NCBI GenBank assembly: GCA_002719955.1
Contig: PBFW01000019.1
Location: forward strand, 1 to 64,000
Origin: Deltaproteobacteria bacterium
GTDB taxonomy: Bacteria; Myxococcota_A; UBA9160; UBA4427
DNA length: 64,000 bases
Direction of reading: 5' to 3'
Both the position numbers and the translations under genes were made by a program. Under the pieces are notes generated by a model. The model worked only from the letters and a program-made list of their open reading frames with translations, ran no database searches and was not told the origin of the DNA. Shown here one piece after another: positions 1 through 8,536 of the stretch; the stretch's first letter is position 1; each line of letters starts with the position of its first letter.

Positions 1-33
1 AAATCTCCGAATTTCCTGTACTTTCCCGCCCAC

Positions 34-110
34 GCCCCGGTAGCTCAGCTGGATAGAGCGGCTGCCTTCTAAGCAGCGGGTCGCAGGTTCAAGTCCTGCC
101 CGGGGCGCCA
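34..110 (+). tRNA. tRNA-Arg (anticodon UCU)
   Basis: Full cloverleaf read by eye. The acceptor stem GCCCCGG pairs with CCGGGGC, the D-arm is GCTCAGCTGGATAGAGC, the anticodon stem GCTGC/GCAGC carries the loop CTTCTAA (anticodon TCT, decoding AGA), and the T-arm contains GGTTCAAGTCC. The discriminator G is followed by an encoded CCA. The gene sits next to a decayed transposase. I did not see a second copy of its 3' end that would mark an attachment site. Confidence 0.97.
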
Positions 111-117
111 TCCGTGA

Positions 118-379
118 GCGTCTGCAACCTCCTGAGGTGGCCAGGTGAACGCAGCCGGTCGTGCGGCCGCGGCACTCGACCGCGATGGTCCCCCGACGTT
201 GCCCGCTCCACGCTCGTTCCATCCCTTGCGATCGCTACCGATGTAGGTCTCGTCGGCCTCGATATCGCCCTCTAGGAGTGGCGCGGGAAGGGCCGGAAGC
301 CCCGATTGAAGCTTGTGCAGCCATGTTCCTCGTCCTGGAACTGATCTTGAAACTCGACGAGTAGGTGCGGAAACTGCAT
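118..379 (-). pseudogene. Decayed IS1595/ISXO2-type transposase remnant
   Basis: Two reading frames on the minus strand carry pieces of one family. An ATG at 379 opens a 35-residue peptide (MQFPHLLVEFQDQFQDEE...) that resembles the start of IS1595-family transposases, then stops at 272. In another frame immediately downstream is GDIEADETYIGSDRKG, matching the first catalytic Asp block (E-x-DETY-x-G) of ISXO2-like DDE transposases. The region between N-terminus and catalytic block is far shorter than in an intact enzyme (normally about 100 or more residues), so there is a deletion plus a frameshift. No terminal inverted repeats were recognised. The call rests mainly on the DETYIG block. Confidence 0.5.
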
Positions 380-384
380 TCTGA

Positions 385-718
385 TGGAGCCTGGGTGAGT
401 TTCGATCGAGCCGCTAAGCTGGCCGTTCGTGGTATCGGCGACATCATCGCGAAGTCGTCGAGCTCGGGAGGATGGCCCGGGAACGAACCACGTTAGCCCT
501 AACGGGATCCTGGTTGTCAGAACAACTACTATCGGTGGTGCGGGAAACGCGGCTTATTATTCCCACCCGCCTCGTCCCTTCTGGACTGGAGGCACTTCTT
601 GTCGTGATCGTGCGATTCGCATCAAGAGCGAGTTACGATGTGTTTTTCGCCGGTCGTGACGACGCGTCTCGTTCGACTTCGATGGGGTTCGCGTTGCGAT
701 CCGCATCGGCTCGGTAAA
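385..718. other. Intergenic region with no recognised gene
   Basis: The short ORFs here have no recognisable motif and no convincing ribosome binding site. The promoter of the downstream MFS gene presumably lies within it, but no clear -35/-10 pair could be picked out. Confidence 0.5.
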
Positions 719-728
719 TAGGAGGGGC

Positions 729-1979
729 ATGTTCTACGGATGGCGAATCGTTGGAGTTGCGGCGGCCTCGCAGGCACTTGCGGTTGGGACGACCTTCTTT
801 AGCTACGGTGTTTTCGTCAAACCCCTGGCCGAAGAATTCGACGCGCCCCGGCTCGTCGTCGTACTCGGCCTGACGCTCCTCATGTTGGTTCAGGGAATCG
901 TTTCGCCCTTCCTGGGTCGGGCAATGGACGACTGGTCCGTGCGGGGAGTGATGACGCTTGGCGCACTTCTCTGTGCGGTCGGTTTTCTGGGTCTCTCGTT
1001 GGCGACCTCGCTTTGGCAGATCGGGGTTCTCTTCGGATCGCTGATCGCCGTCGGTTCGCACATGTTCGGCCCCCTCGCGACCTCGACATTGGTGGCCAAC
1101 TGGTTTCATCGCAAGCGGGGCCAGGCGCTGGGCATCACGGCGGTGGGCGCGTCGATCGGGGGACTCATCTTTCCGGTGGCCGCGACGCGTCTCATGGAGG
1201 CGATAGGTTGGCGCGGTGCGGCCGGCAGTTTTGCAGGACTGTTGGTGATCTTTTCGGTTCCCCTCTGGCTCTTGCTGGTCAATCGACCGGAGCATCTCGG
1301 GCTACGACCCGATGGAGCGGAGGAGGATGAGCGTGGCACCGGGACACAGTCGGTCGCAGCCACACCAGCGGAAGTCGTTGCCGAGTCTCTGGTTCAGTCG
1401 CGGAATTTCTGGGCCATCACCGCCGCCGTAGGTCTGGCTTTCTGCTCGACCAGCGTCGTGATTGCTCACCTCGTTCCGTATGCGACGGATCTTGGATTCG
1501 AACCCGGTCGGGCCGCGCTTCTGATGTCCGCGTATGCCGGTGCGGGCGCTCTCGGGCGCCTCCTCCTCGGCTACCTGGTTGACCGCGTCGACAAGCGCGT
1601 CGCCGCCTGGATCGTTTTTGCGGTTCTTTCGGGAGCGTGGACCGGGCTTATGTGGGCCGAATCCTATTCGGCGCTCATGCTGGCCAGTGTGGGGATGGGC
1701 CTCGGGGTGGGTGGGATCATGCCGCTTTGGGGGGCGCTGACCGGCGCGTGTTTCGGTCGCGCCGTCTTCGGGCGGGCGATGGGCCTCATGACGCCGTTGA
1801 TGCTGCCCTTCAATCTAGCCGGCGCGCCCATCGCAGCCTACGCCTTCGATCGGACCGGTAGCTATTCCGTGGTCCTCTCGGCGTTTCTCATCACCTTCAT
1901 ACTGGGGGGCCTGGTGATCTCCCTGCTGCGTATTCCGAGAATCGAGCCGGGAACGGAGCTTCGAGGCGCCGCGGTGTGA
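729..1979 (+). CDS. MFS transporter (OFA/monocarboxylate-like)
   Basis: Predicted inner-membrane major facilitator superfamily permease of 416 residues, a normal length, with about 12 hydrophobic segments and a hydrophilic loop near residues 195-215 separating the two halves. The N-terminus FYGWRIVGVAAASQ and the motif FSYGVFVKPL are typical of the oxalate/formate antiporter and monocarboxylate branch. GRLLLGYLVDRVDKR is the inter-helix motif of the second half. The ATG at 729 follows AGGAGG at good spacing. The substrate is likely a small organic acid but cannot be inferred. The gene is convergent with the selenoprotein operon. Confidence 0.88.
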   Translation: MFYGWRIVGVAAASQALAVGTTFFSYGVFVKPLAEEFDAPRLVVVLGLTLLMLVQGIVSPFLGRAMDDWSVRGVMTLGALLCAVGFLGLSLATSLWQIGVLFGSLIAVGSHMFGPLATSTLVANWFHRKRGQALGITAVGASIGGLIFPVAATRLMEAIGWRGAAGSFAGLLVIFSVPLWLLLVNRPEHLGLRPDGAEEDERGTGTQSVAATPAEVVAESLVQSRNFWAITAAVGLAFCSTSVVIAHLVPYATDLGFEPGRAALLMSAYAGAGALGRLLLGYLVDRVDKRVAAWIVFAVLSGAWTGLMWAESYSALMLASVGMGLGVGGIMPLWGALTGACFGRAVFGRAMGLMTPLMLPFNLAGAPIAAYAFDRTGSYSVVLSAFLITFILGGLVISLLRIPRIEPGTELRGAAV

Positions 1980-2007
1980 ACCGACTCGACGGAGCCGGTT
2001 CGTTTCT
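1978..2007 (+). terminator. Weak terminator-like hairpin after the MFS gene
   Basis: GAACCG pairs with CGGTTC across a 12-base loop, overlapping the stop codon, and is followed by the short T-rich stretch GTTTCTT. The stem is short, so this is tentative. Confidence 0.3.
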
Positions 2008-2021
2008 TCGCGCCTGCTCAG

Positions 2022-2160
2022 GTGAAACGATGGGGGAAGATCACGGTCGAGACTGACCGAGCGCCCGTCCCCGATGGCGTGGAGGTCGGGCCGGTGGCCC
2101 ATCACCTTCTCCTCGAGAACGAGGACATCAAGGTCTGGCCGCTCCGCACCAGCGTTGGAC
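2022..2160 (+). pseudogene. Possible truncated cupin fragment
   Basis: The + strand ORF from 2022 reads GPVAHHLLLENEDIKVWPLR, which looks like the opening strand of small cupins (typically ...LLEN-x-x-V-x-VW-x-x-R-x-x-PGE). The characteristic PGE and His-rich motif that should follow is absent, and the frame then runs antisense into the selenoprotein gene. It may be a remnant of a cupin gene or coincidence. No ribosome binding site was seen. Confidence 0.3.
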
Positions 2161-2182
2161 ACGAAGGTCAATATCGGAAAGT

Positions 2183-2734
2183 TCAGCGATCGCCTGCGGT
2201 GGCGCAGAGCTGGTCGATGATCACGTCGATCATCGGAGTCAACTTCGCGGCGACGGCCTCGTCCGAACGATCGAGATAGTCCGAAGGCACGATCACGAGT
2301 GGCAGCGCACCCATGCCGTAGAGCCGGGCATGAGTGCGCGCGGCTTGTTCGAAGGGCTCGGTCACGAAGGTTAGACTGGGGGTGCCCTGCTGCTCGAGAT
2401 GAACTGCGTCGAGCAAACTGCCCGACGTGCAGGAGCCTCATTTAGCGAGGCCGTTGATCACTCCGTCGTAGCCACTGAATCGTTCGATCATGTCGGCGTC
2501 CGCGGGCCGAGAAAGAACCGGCTTGATTTCGAGATGGAAATCCCGGACACCCAGACGGTCGTGCAAGGCGCGCTCGAGAACGCGTGTGTAGCCCGGGAAG
2601 TGTGGGCCCGTGAGGTGCTCCTGCTCGTTGCTCAAGAAACCGATTCTTCGAATTTCTCGGGGGTCGCGTACCCTGGGTGCGAGCTGCGCGATATCGGAAT
2701 CGTCGTGCCCTCTCGGGTCAATGAGTTCGATCAT
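2183..2734 (-). CDS. UGSC-family selenoprotein (TGA = Sec at residue 99)
   Basis: The ORF track splits this gene at a TGA (2438-2440). Reading through in the same frame gives one 183-residue protein: 98 residues ending in DGVINGLAK, then TGA GGC TCC TGC (U-G-S-C), then 84 more residues (TSGSLLDAVHLEQQGTPSLTFVTEPF...). UGSC is the defining motif of a selenoprotein family I recall from marine metagenomes; relatives can carry Cys, Ser or Thr at the Sec position. The sequence continues conserved-looking after the TGA, and a SECIS-like hairpin lies just downstream. The ATG at 2734 overlaps the upstream gene's stop (ATGA), with AGGAG about 10 bases before it. The Sec/Cys pair in U-x-x-C suggests thiol-redox chemistry, but the function of the family is unknown to me. 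Selenocysteine machinery is not in this window. Confidence 0.85.
2404..2432 (-). promoter_or_regulatory. Bacterial SECIS-like hairpin for the UGSC gene
   Basis: On the minus strand, five bases after the TGA, CTGC-(AC bulge)-GTCG pairs with CGAC-GCAG: eight base pairs closing an 11-base apical loop GGCAGTTTGCT. The loop opens with GG, the first G being 16 bases after the TGA. This fits the usual bacterial SECIS layout, with a stem close to the UGA and G at the start of a small apical loop. It was read by eye and not folded computationally. Confidence 0.7.
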
Positions 2735-3900
2735 GAGTCGTTTTTCTCCTCGTCCGTTCTTGAGCTGCCACTCGCGCCGGAATTCGGGAGTGCTCGGGTC
2801 ATGGCGAAGCCGCCCAGATGTCCCCACGACGGACAGACCGCGGCGCACGGGATGCTGTCGGCGCCACTTACGACGATGTGAATCGACTCGGCGGACCAGG
2901 TGACGGGCACCCGGGTCTCCGGGTCGCTCTGATCCACCCAGCCGGGCCACCAGTCGTAGTGGGCAGCTCGTTCGAGTGTCGGCCGACCTTGCGGATCCAC
3001 GCGGATATCGCCGAGGCGACGTCGCGCCCGTTCCCACAGGAAGGTTTGAACCCGCGCTCGCGTCCAACCCTCTGCAGCGAGGATGCGCGCCATCGACGGC
3101 GTGATCACGACCAGCAGCTCGCCCATCGTGTGGGTGTTGGAGTTGCCCCGGGCACACATCTGGTCGGCGATCATCTCGAGCCATCGCTCTGCGATCGGGT
3201 CGCCATCGGGCGACGCGACACCCCACAGATTCACGATTTGTGGACCTTCGCAGGCGAAGACCGTGACGGCGCCCTGGGGCGTCTCGACACCCCGCGCCGT
3301 GTGGATCGATTCCCACGGTGTGTTCTCCGGCTCCTCGGCGATGCAATAGGCCATGCGGCCCGGATGGCCCAGGATCTCCTGAACCGGCTCACGCGGATAG
3401 GCCGAGCCGAGATTCCACAGGACGAGCCGGATCGCGCGGCCGATCGCCAGATTCGCGCGTGCTCCGCCGCCGTTGAAGAGGGACTCCCGGGTTTCCATTC
3501 CGAGCGCGCGAACAGCCGGACCCGAGACGATGGTGAGTGGCCAGCAAGGATGCGTCGTGGTCACGACCCCCGCCAGATTGAAGCCCGGTGCGAGCATGGC
3601 TTCGATTGCCGTGAGGACGACCGGAAGATGTTCGGGCAAGCACCCGGCCATGGCTGCATTGGCTGCGATGGCTTCCACCGTCGCGATTCGACGGCCAGGG
3701 GGAATGCGGCCGATGACGTGATCCGCCGGCAGTCCCGTCCCTTCGATCAGCCGCTCGACCTGGCAGCGCTCCGGGGGAAAGGTCGGAAGCCCATCGGTCA
3801 GGCGGAGCCGATAGGAGAGCTCCCGCCAGTCCGCGTGATCGATCCGCTCGGGAAGAGTGTCCCGCGCGCCGCTGCGATCCTGGGTCCTGCTGGCTTCCAT
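2731..3900 (-). CDS. Conserved protein of unknown function, operon partner of the UGSC selenoprotein
   Basis: 389 residues from the ATG at 3900; the track's longer start at 3984 adds 28 residues with no clear ribosome binding site. I do not recognise a named family. Blocks that look conserved are TDGLPTFPP, RIPPGRRIATVEAIAANAAMAGC followed by PEHLPVVLTAIEAM, and GGGARANLAIGRAIRLV. A Cys in the AGC motif could be functional. No signal peptide or membrane segment is obvious. The stop codon overlaps the start of the selenoprotein gene by four bases (ATGA), so the two are translationally coupled and probably act together. The C-terminal part ends in a low-complexity SGASGSSRTDEE tail. Confidence 0.75.
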   Translation of the reverse strand: MEASRTQDRSGARDTLPERIDHADWRELSYRLRLTDGLPTFPPERCQVERLIEGTGLPADHVIGRIPPGRRIATVEAIAANAAMAGCLPEHLPVVLTAIEAMLAPGFNLAGVVTTTHPCWPLTIVSGPAVRALGMETRESLFNGGGARANLAIGRAIRLVLWNLGSAYPREPVQEILGHPGRMAYCIAEEPENTPWESIHTARGVETPQGAVTVFACEGPQIVNLWGVASPDGDPIAERWLEMIADQMCARGNSNTHTMGELLVVITPSMARILAAEGWTRARVQTFLWERARRRLGDIRVDPQGRPTLERAAHYDWWPGWVDQSDPETRVPVTWSAESIHIVVSGADSIPCAAVCPSWGHLGGFAMTRALPNSGASGSSRTDEEKNDS

Positions 3901-4249
3901 GGTGCGCCCCCGTGTGTGATCGAACTCGACCACTCTGGACTCATCAAACTCTACTGATTTCGAGTCGGGTCGGTCGGGGGACAAGAAAAATAGGCAGCGT
4001 TTTCCGCACCACCGATACTAGGCATTCTGACATGAAGGCCCCAATGGGCTGCGTGGCCGCTTCCGGGGCGATTTCAAGCTTGGGTCGCGCGCGACGGCTC
4101 GCGGCGCGCAATCGATCCCGGCCGCGGGCGCAAGGCGCGAGCTCGCCGTGAGAGCGAACCTGATGTGCCCGCGGCGGTGGAATGAGCGGTGCCAGGCGTT
4201 CGAAACGTCACGATCGAAGGTCGACTTTCTACCCTGCGAAAGTTGATCT

Positions 4250-6385
4250 CTAGAGGTGTGCCGCCGCATCGAAGGCCGAATGGATGGCACCCTCGATATA
4301 GCCCACGCCCATGCCATCCCCGATCTCGATGACCGGAACGCCCTTGCTTTGCAGGAGTTCCGCAAGACTCCGGTTCGGGACGAGCCCCGTCGCGAAGAGG
4401 ACACTGTCAGCGGCGATTTCCTCGGCCGCATGCGCGCCCTCCGCTGCGTTTCGTTCGAAGCGAACACTGTGGGGTCCGATCTCGCAGACACGGACGTCCG
4501 TCTCGAGCCGAGCACCCTGTTCGCGGAGCTCATAGAGGATGCGCCAACGGCGGGGGTGAGCGAAGCCCACACCCATGACCGAACCCTCTTCGAGCACGCA
4601 GACCTCGCGGCCGCGATCGGTCAGAAATTCCGCGAGTTCGCATCCAACGAGGCCGCCCCCGATCACGACGATGCGCCGACCGAGAGGCATGTATCGCTTC
4701 GACCACTCGCGCAACCGAGTTGGATCATTCGTGATGCCGAGCCTGCGCCCGGTGCCGACGGCGATCCGCCCGAAGCGCGAGAGCTTGCTCGTAGCGCCGG
4801 GCTCTCCCGTGAGGAGATCACGAAGCGTATCCCCATCAAATACATGGGCCTGATCCGCACCGGGGATCGTCGGCTTCTCGCGCCTGGCGCCAGTCGCGAC
4901 GATCGCCACGTCGGGAGCAATATCCTCGACGCGTTCCGCAGAGATCTCATAATTGGTGCGCACCTCGATCTCGAGCTTTGCGACCTGTCCTTCCAGCCAC
5001 TCGAGGAGCCGCTCGTTGGGGGGATAGGCGAGGGCGGCGAAACGCAGGGTGCCTCCAAGTCGACCGCTCTTTTCACAGAGCGAGACTCGATGTCCGCGGA
5101 GGGCTGCTATGCGGGCCGCCTCCATGCCCGCTGGGCCACCGCCAATGACCAGAACGTGTTTCGGTTCCGCGGCCTGGGTGCGCTCGAGCGCGCCGAGCTG
5201 GTGCTCGCGCGCGGTCGTGGGATTTACGGCGCACCGAACAGGCCGGTCGAAGAAGGCCTGAGCGACGCACGTGTAGCAATAGACACAAGGCCGAATGTCC
5301 TCGGCGCGATCCTCTTCGAGCTTCCGGGGGAGCTCGGGATCGGCGAGTAGCTTCCGCGCCATCGAGACGACGTCGACCAGACCTTCTTTGATCAATCGAT
5401 CGGCGACCTCGGGTTCGATTCGGCCGACCGCGATGACAGGGACGTCAACATGTCGTTTGATGCTGGCCGCAAACTCGACGAAGCCCGCTTCTTTGTGGAC
5501 GAGGGGGGCTTCGAGAAAGCCGGGCGCCGAGCTGCCATCGGCATACGCGGTGACATGAATCGCGTCCGCGCCGGCCTCGCAGGCCAGCTCCGCCGTTAGC
5601 TGTGCGTCCTCGAGGGTGATTCCCCCTGGTGTTCGGAACTCCATGGCATCGAGTCGACACCAGACCGGGAAGTCGGTTCCCGCGCGAAGCTTCACCGCAC
5701 GAAGCACTTCGCAAAGCAGTCGAGCGCGATTCTCCCGCGAGCCACCATAGTCGTCCGTTCGAATGTTGACGGCGGGCGAAAGGAATTCCGAAAAGATGTA
5801 CCCGTGAGCGGCATGTAGCTCGACAGCGTCGAAGCCCGCGCGTCGCGCTCGCTCGCCGGCGTCGGCGAAGGCCTCGATCAATCGTTCGATGTCGCCCTGA
5901 GTGGCTTCTCGAACCTTCGCATTGCCGAGATGCTCCATCGAGTGGCTCATGATCTCGATCTCTTCACTCGTCAGATCGAGACCCATCGAGTTCTCGCCCT
6001 TGAAGCCGTCGACCGAGGGCATGAGCATCTCGCGTCCCTGCCAGACATCGAGGCGAGCGACCTTGCCATGATGTGAGAGCTGAGCGGCGATCTTCGCACC
6101 GTGGCCGTGGACGCGATCCGTCAGCTCTCGTAGGCCCGGTAGATAGCGATCGTCGGAGAATGCGAGTTCATGGAGCGAGTTTGCGCCCCAGGGATAGGCC
6201 GCCGAGACATTCTCGGTGATCAGCAACCCCGCTCCGCCGCGCGCGCGTGCCTCGTAGTAGGCGATGACACCTTCAGTGACGGCGCCATTCTCATCGCCGA
6301 GTTCGACACCCATGGGCGCCATGGCGATGCGATTGCGCAGCTCGAGATTCCCGATGCGAATGGGGGAGAGAAGATGAGAGAACAT
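4250..6385 (-). CDS. NADH:flavin oxidoreductase / 2,4-dienoyl-CoA reductase-type enzyme
   Basis: 711 residues in the layout of the FadH/trimethylamine-dehydrogenase group. An N-terminal Old Yellow Enzyme-type FMN barrel (about 1-370, starting FSHLLSPIRIGNLELRNRI, with ELHAAHGYIFSEFLSP) is followed by the Cys cluster for a 4Fe-4S centre (CVYCYTCVAQAFFDRPVRCAVNP). A C-terminal FAD/NAD(P) two-dinucleotide-fold half contains GGGPAGMEAARIAALRG and GGGLVGCELAEFL. It likely reduces an activated C=C bond using NAD(P)H. The ATG at 6385 is preferred over the track start because GAGGAG precedes it and family members begin there. A paralogue leaves the window at 64 kb. Confidence 0.88.
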   Translation of the reverse strand: MFSHLLSPIRIGNLELRNRIAMAPMGVELGDENGAVTEGVIAYYEARARGGAGLLITENVSAAYPWGANSLHELAFSDDRYLPGLRELTDRVHGHGAKIAAQLSHHGKVARLDVWQGREMLMPSVDGFKGENSMGLDLTSEEIEIMSHSMEHLGNAKVREATQGDIERLIEAFADAGERARRAGFDAVELHAAHGYIFSEFLSPAVNIRTDDYGGSRENRARLLCEVLRAVKLRAGTDFPVWCRLDAMEFRTPGGITLEDAQLTAELACEAGADAIHVTAYADGSSAPGFLEAPLVHKEAGFVEFAASIKRHVDVPVIAVGRIEPEVADRLIKEGLVDVVSMARKLLADPELPRKLEEDRAEDIRPCVYCYTCVAQAFFDRPVRCAVNPTTAREHQLGALERTQAAEPKHVLVIGGGPAGMEAARIAALRGHRVSLCEKSGRLGGTLRFAALAYPPNERLLEWLEGQVAKLEIEVRTNYEISAERVEDIAPDVAIVATGARREKPTIPGADQAHVFDGDTLRDLLTGEPGATSKLSRFGRIAVGTGRRLGITNDPTRLREWSKRYMPLGRRIVVIGGGLVGCELAEFLTDRGREVCVLEEGSVMGVGFAHPRRWRILYELREQGARLETDVRVCEIGPHSVRFERNAAEGAHAAEEIAADSVLFATGLVPNRSLAELLQSKGVPVIEIGDGMGVGYIEGAIHSAFDAAAHL

Positions 6386-6505
6386 GGCCGCTCCTCGATT
6401 TGTGGCCCTGGTGTGCCAGGACTCGACCGCCCGTCCATGCGGCTCTTCGTTCGTAGTCGCTGAGGACTCCGCCCCGCGATTCATGGCGCGGAACAGTGCC
6501 GCGTG

Positions 6506-6976
6506 TCACGACATTCCACGCTCAGCGGTGGATCCTGTAGAGGGTGACAAAAAGACCGGTTGGGGGTCATAGGTACCGTCCGGTTTGATCAGATCGGTAT
6601 TGCAGAAGGCCGAGAGCTTGTTGCCCTCGGGATCACGCACGTAGGCAAGGTAGTACCCCAGATTATAGTGCGCCCGGCGTCCCGGAGCGCCCTCGTCGGT
6701 GCCATCGTTGGCGAGGGCGACTTCGTGGAAGCGGTCGACGTCAGCAGCGGACGCCGCGTGCAAGCCTACCATCGAGCCGTTCCCGACTGTGGCGGGATTT
6801 CCGTCGATCGGATTGCAGACCCAGATCCTCGGCATGTAGGACCCGTCCGATAGCGAGTATCCGAGCCAGCTTTCGGTCTCGAAGATGCGCACGTGCCCGA
6901 GCGTCCCGAGAGCCGCATCATAGAACGCCTTGACGCGCTGGATGTCGTTCACACCGATCGTGATGTAGCTGATCAC
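6506..6976 (-). CDS. VOC-superfamily (glyoxalase/dioxygenase fold) protein
   Basis: 156 residues with a single vicinal-oxygen-chelate domain. It opens ISYITIGVNDIQRVKAFYDAAL, and the paired half contains HEVALANDGTDEGAPG, YLAYVRDPEGNKLSAFCN. Length and layout match small glyoxalase-like proteins of unknown substrate. The start is GTG at 6976, preceded by GAGGGGGAAATT. It lies 120 bases upstream of the ene-reductase on the same strand and may be co-transcribed with it. Confidence 0.85.
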   Translation of the reverse strand: MISYITIGVNDIQRVKAFYDAALGTLGHVRIFETESWLGYSLSDGSYMPRIWVCNPIDGNPATVGNGSMVGLHAASAADVDRFHEVALANDGTDEGAPGRRAHYNLGYYLAYVRDPEGNKLSAFCNTDLIKPDGTYDPQPVFLSPSTGSTAERGMS

Positions 6977-6989
6977 AATTTCCCCCTCG

Positions 6990-7610
6990 TGTTTATTCTC
7001 GATCCGATCCCGTTCATCCTTCTGGCTATCGATGGATCAGCGAATTCGGGAGCTTTCGCCGATCACCACCGATCAGGGCCAAAGCAGCCGTATCGGTGTC
7101 GAGCGTCTGCATGTTCGCCGTGGGAGTCATGGTCAAGCACGCTGGCTCGTCAGTCAACGCGCCGATCGGGTCCGCACCCCTGTCCGCCCTAGGTTGGGAT
7201 TGGGCCTCTGCAGTGACTCCGGAGAGGACTCCACGATGGGGTCGACGAGAAGACGGCGAGCTACATCGCGATCCCGTAACTCTTCGCTGTGTGCACCGAT
7301 GCCGTGAATCGGCGGGTGTCGGGGGAGCTCTAGGAGCTCTTTCTCGACGACGCGAGGATCGACGTCACTTCTTTGAGGCGGCCACGGCTCGAGCTGACGG
7401 GGACCGAAGCGCTAGGTTGCTTCATCGCTGGCGCGATCGAGCGCCTCGCCTGCCTCGGGATCTGTCGTGATCCGCGATCGGATGGAGGCGGCGCCGAGCC
7501 GTGTCAGCGAGGACCCGGTCCACGTCCTCGGTCTCGGGCGGTGGCGGTGAAGGGGCCGGGGGCCGAGGAGGGCCCCGCGCAGACGCCATCGAGCACGAGC
7601 GTGTGAAGAC
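6990..7610. other. Intergenic region, possibly with a decayed SnoaL-like fragment
   Basis: About 620 bases without a confident gene. On the + strand near 7340-7450 one frame reads ELFLDDARIDVT... with G-x-EA downstream, vaguely like the start of SnoaL/NTF2-type proteins, but stops lie upstream and the rest degenerates. Nothing else was recognised. Confidence 0.3.
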
Positions 7611-7612
7611 GG

Positions 7613-8536
7613 TCAGATTCTGTACACCCGTTCCGCATTGCCCCGGAGAACCGCTCGCTGTTCGTCCTCGGATAGGGACGACACGACGTCACGGAAGAGA
7701 CCCCAGAGCGTGCCGTAGTCGGTCCACAATCGGTCGACCGGGAAATTGCTCGCGAACAGGCAGCGCTCCGATCCAAAGAATTCGAGGGTCTCCTCGATCA
7801 GTCGTCGACTCATGGCTTCCGTCGTTCCGCCCGGTGCCATGCCCAGCCCAGAGATCTTGATCACTACGTTCGGAAAACGCGCGCAAGCCTCGAGTGCGCC
7901 GCGCCAGAGCGCGAGGCCCTCGTCCGAACGGTCGAAGGGCATCAGGGCATGGTTCAGGATGATCTGTGTGTCTGGGTGGCGGCTGATCAGCGTCGCGGCC
8001 CGCTCGGTCTGCCACGGAAAGAGCTGCAGCTCGAAAGAGAGATCGAAGCGCCGGAGCAACGAAAAATTACACAGCCAATCCTCGTTTTCGAGTTGACTTG
8101 CACGCATTTCCAGCGCGCTCTCGGCAGAGCCGGCCGAAGCCGCCGTGGATTCGGCGTTCAAAATCTGTCGGAGGCCTCTTACGTTTGCGAAGGTCAGCTG
8201 GGACTCCAGCACGCTCTCGGCGTTCTTTCGCGAGAGATCGGCCCCCGCGACGATCGCATGCGGAAAGCCGCCCGAGCGCGGGTGGTCTGCAATCTCCTGC
8301 AGCCAGGCCGTTTCGCGGACGGGATCGTCCGGGTCGTGTTCGGCCTGCACGTGCACCGACTTCACGATGTCCTGGTTTGCGCAGTCGGCTCGATAGTCTT
8401 CGATCCGGTAGCTGCGGCAGAGTTCGGCGAAATCGGGGAAGGGATCGCCCGCCGGATTCGGGGTCAGCCAGGGATAGTGGCGCTCCTCGAGGTCCCAGAG
8501 ATGGTGATGGGCATCAACGGCTTCGATCTGTTTCAT
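7613..8536 (-). CDS. Amidohydrolase (PF04909-type, lactonase/decarboxylase-like)
   Basis: 307 residues of the TIM-barrel metal-dependent hydrolase group that includes fuconolactonase- and 2-pyrone-4,6-dicarboxylate lactonase-like enzymes. The N-terminal metal-binding motif is DAHHHLWDLEERHYPWL. Later blocks are HVQAEHDP, LRQILN, QIILNHALMP and FASNFPVDRLW (C-terminal Asp). The ATG at 8536 is preferred to the track start because it begins directly before the metal motif and overlaps the stop of the upstream amidase gene by four bases (ATGA). A cytosolic hydrolase of a lactone or dicarboxylate ring is likely; the substrate is unknown. Confidence 0.87.
   Translation of the reverse strand: MKQIEAVDAHHHLWDLEERHYPWLTPNPAGDPFPDFAELCRSYRIEDYRADCANQDIVKSVHVQAEHDPDDPVRETAWLQEIADHPRSGGFPHAIVAGADLSRKNAESVLESQLTFANVRGLRQILNAESTAASAGSAESALEMRASQLENEDWLCNFSLLRRFDLSFELQLFPWQTERAATLISRHPDTQIILNHALMPFDRSDEGLALWRGALEACARFPNVVIKISGLGMAPGGTTEAMSRRLIEETLEFFGSERCLFASNFPVDRLWTDYGTLWGLFRDVVSSLSEDEQRAVLRGNAERVYRI

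Noticed and set aside
1815-2441. 208-aa minus-strand ORF overlapping the selenoprotein 3' half
   Set aside because: It is the other frame of the selenoprotein region and its tail has no recognised family.
2438-3346. 302-aa minus-strand ORF in the ORF track
   Set aside because: Its first two-thirds are antisense-frame noise within the 2731-3900 gene; only the last 98 codons belong to a gene, the selenoprotein.
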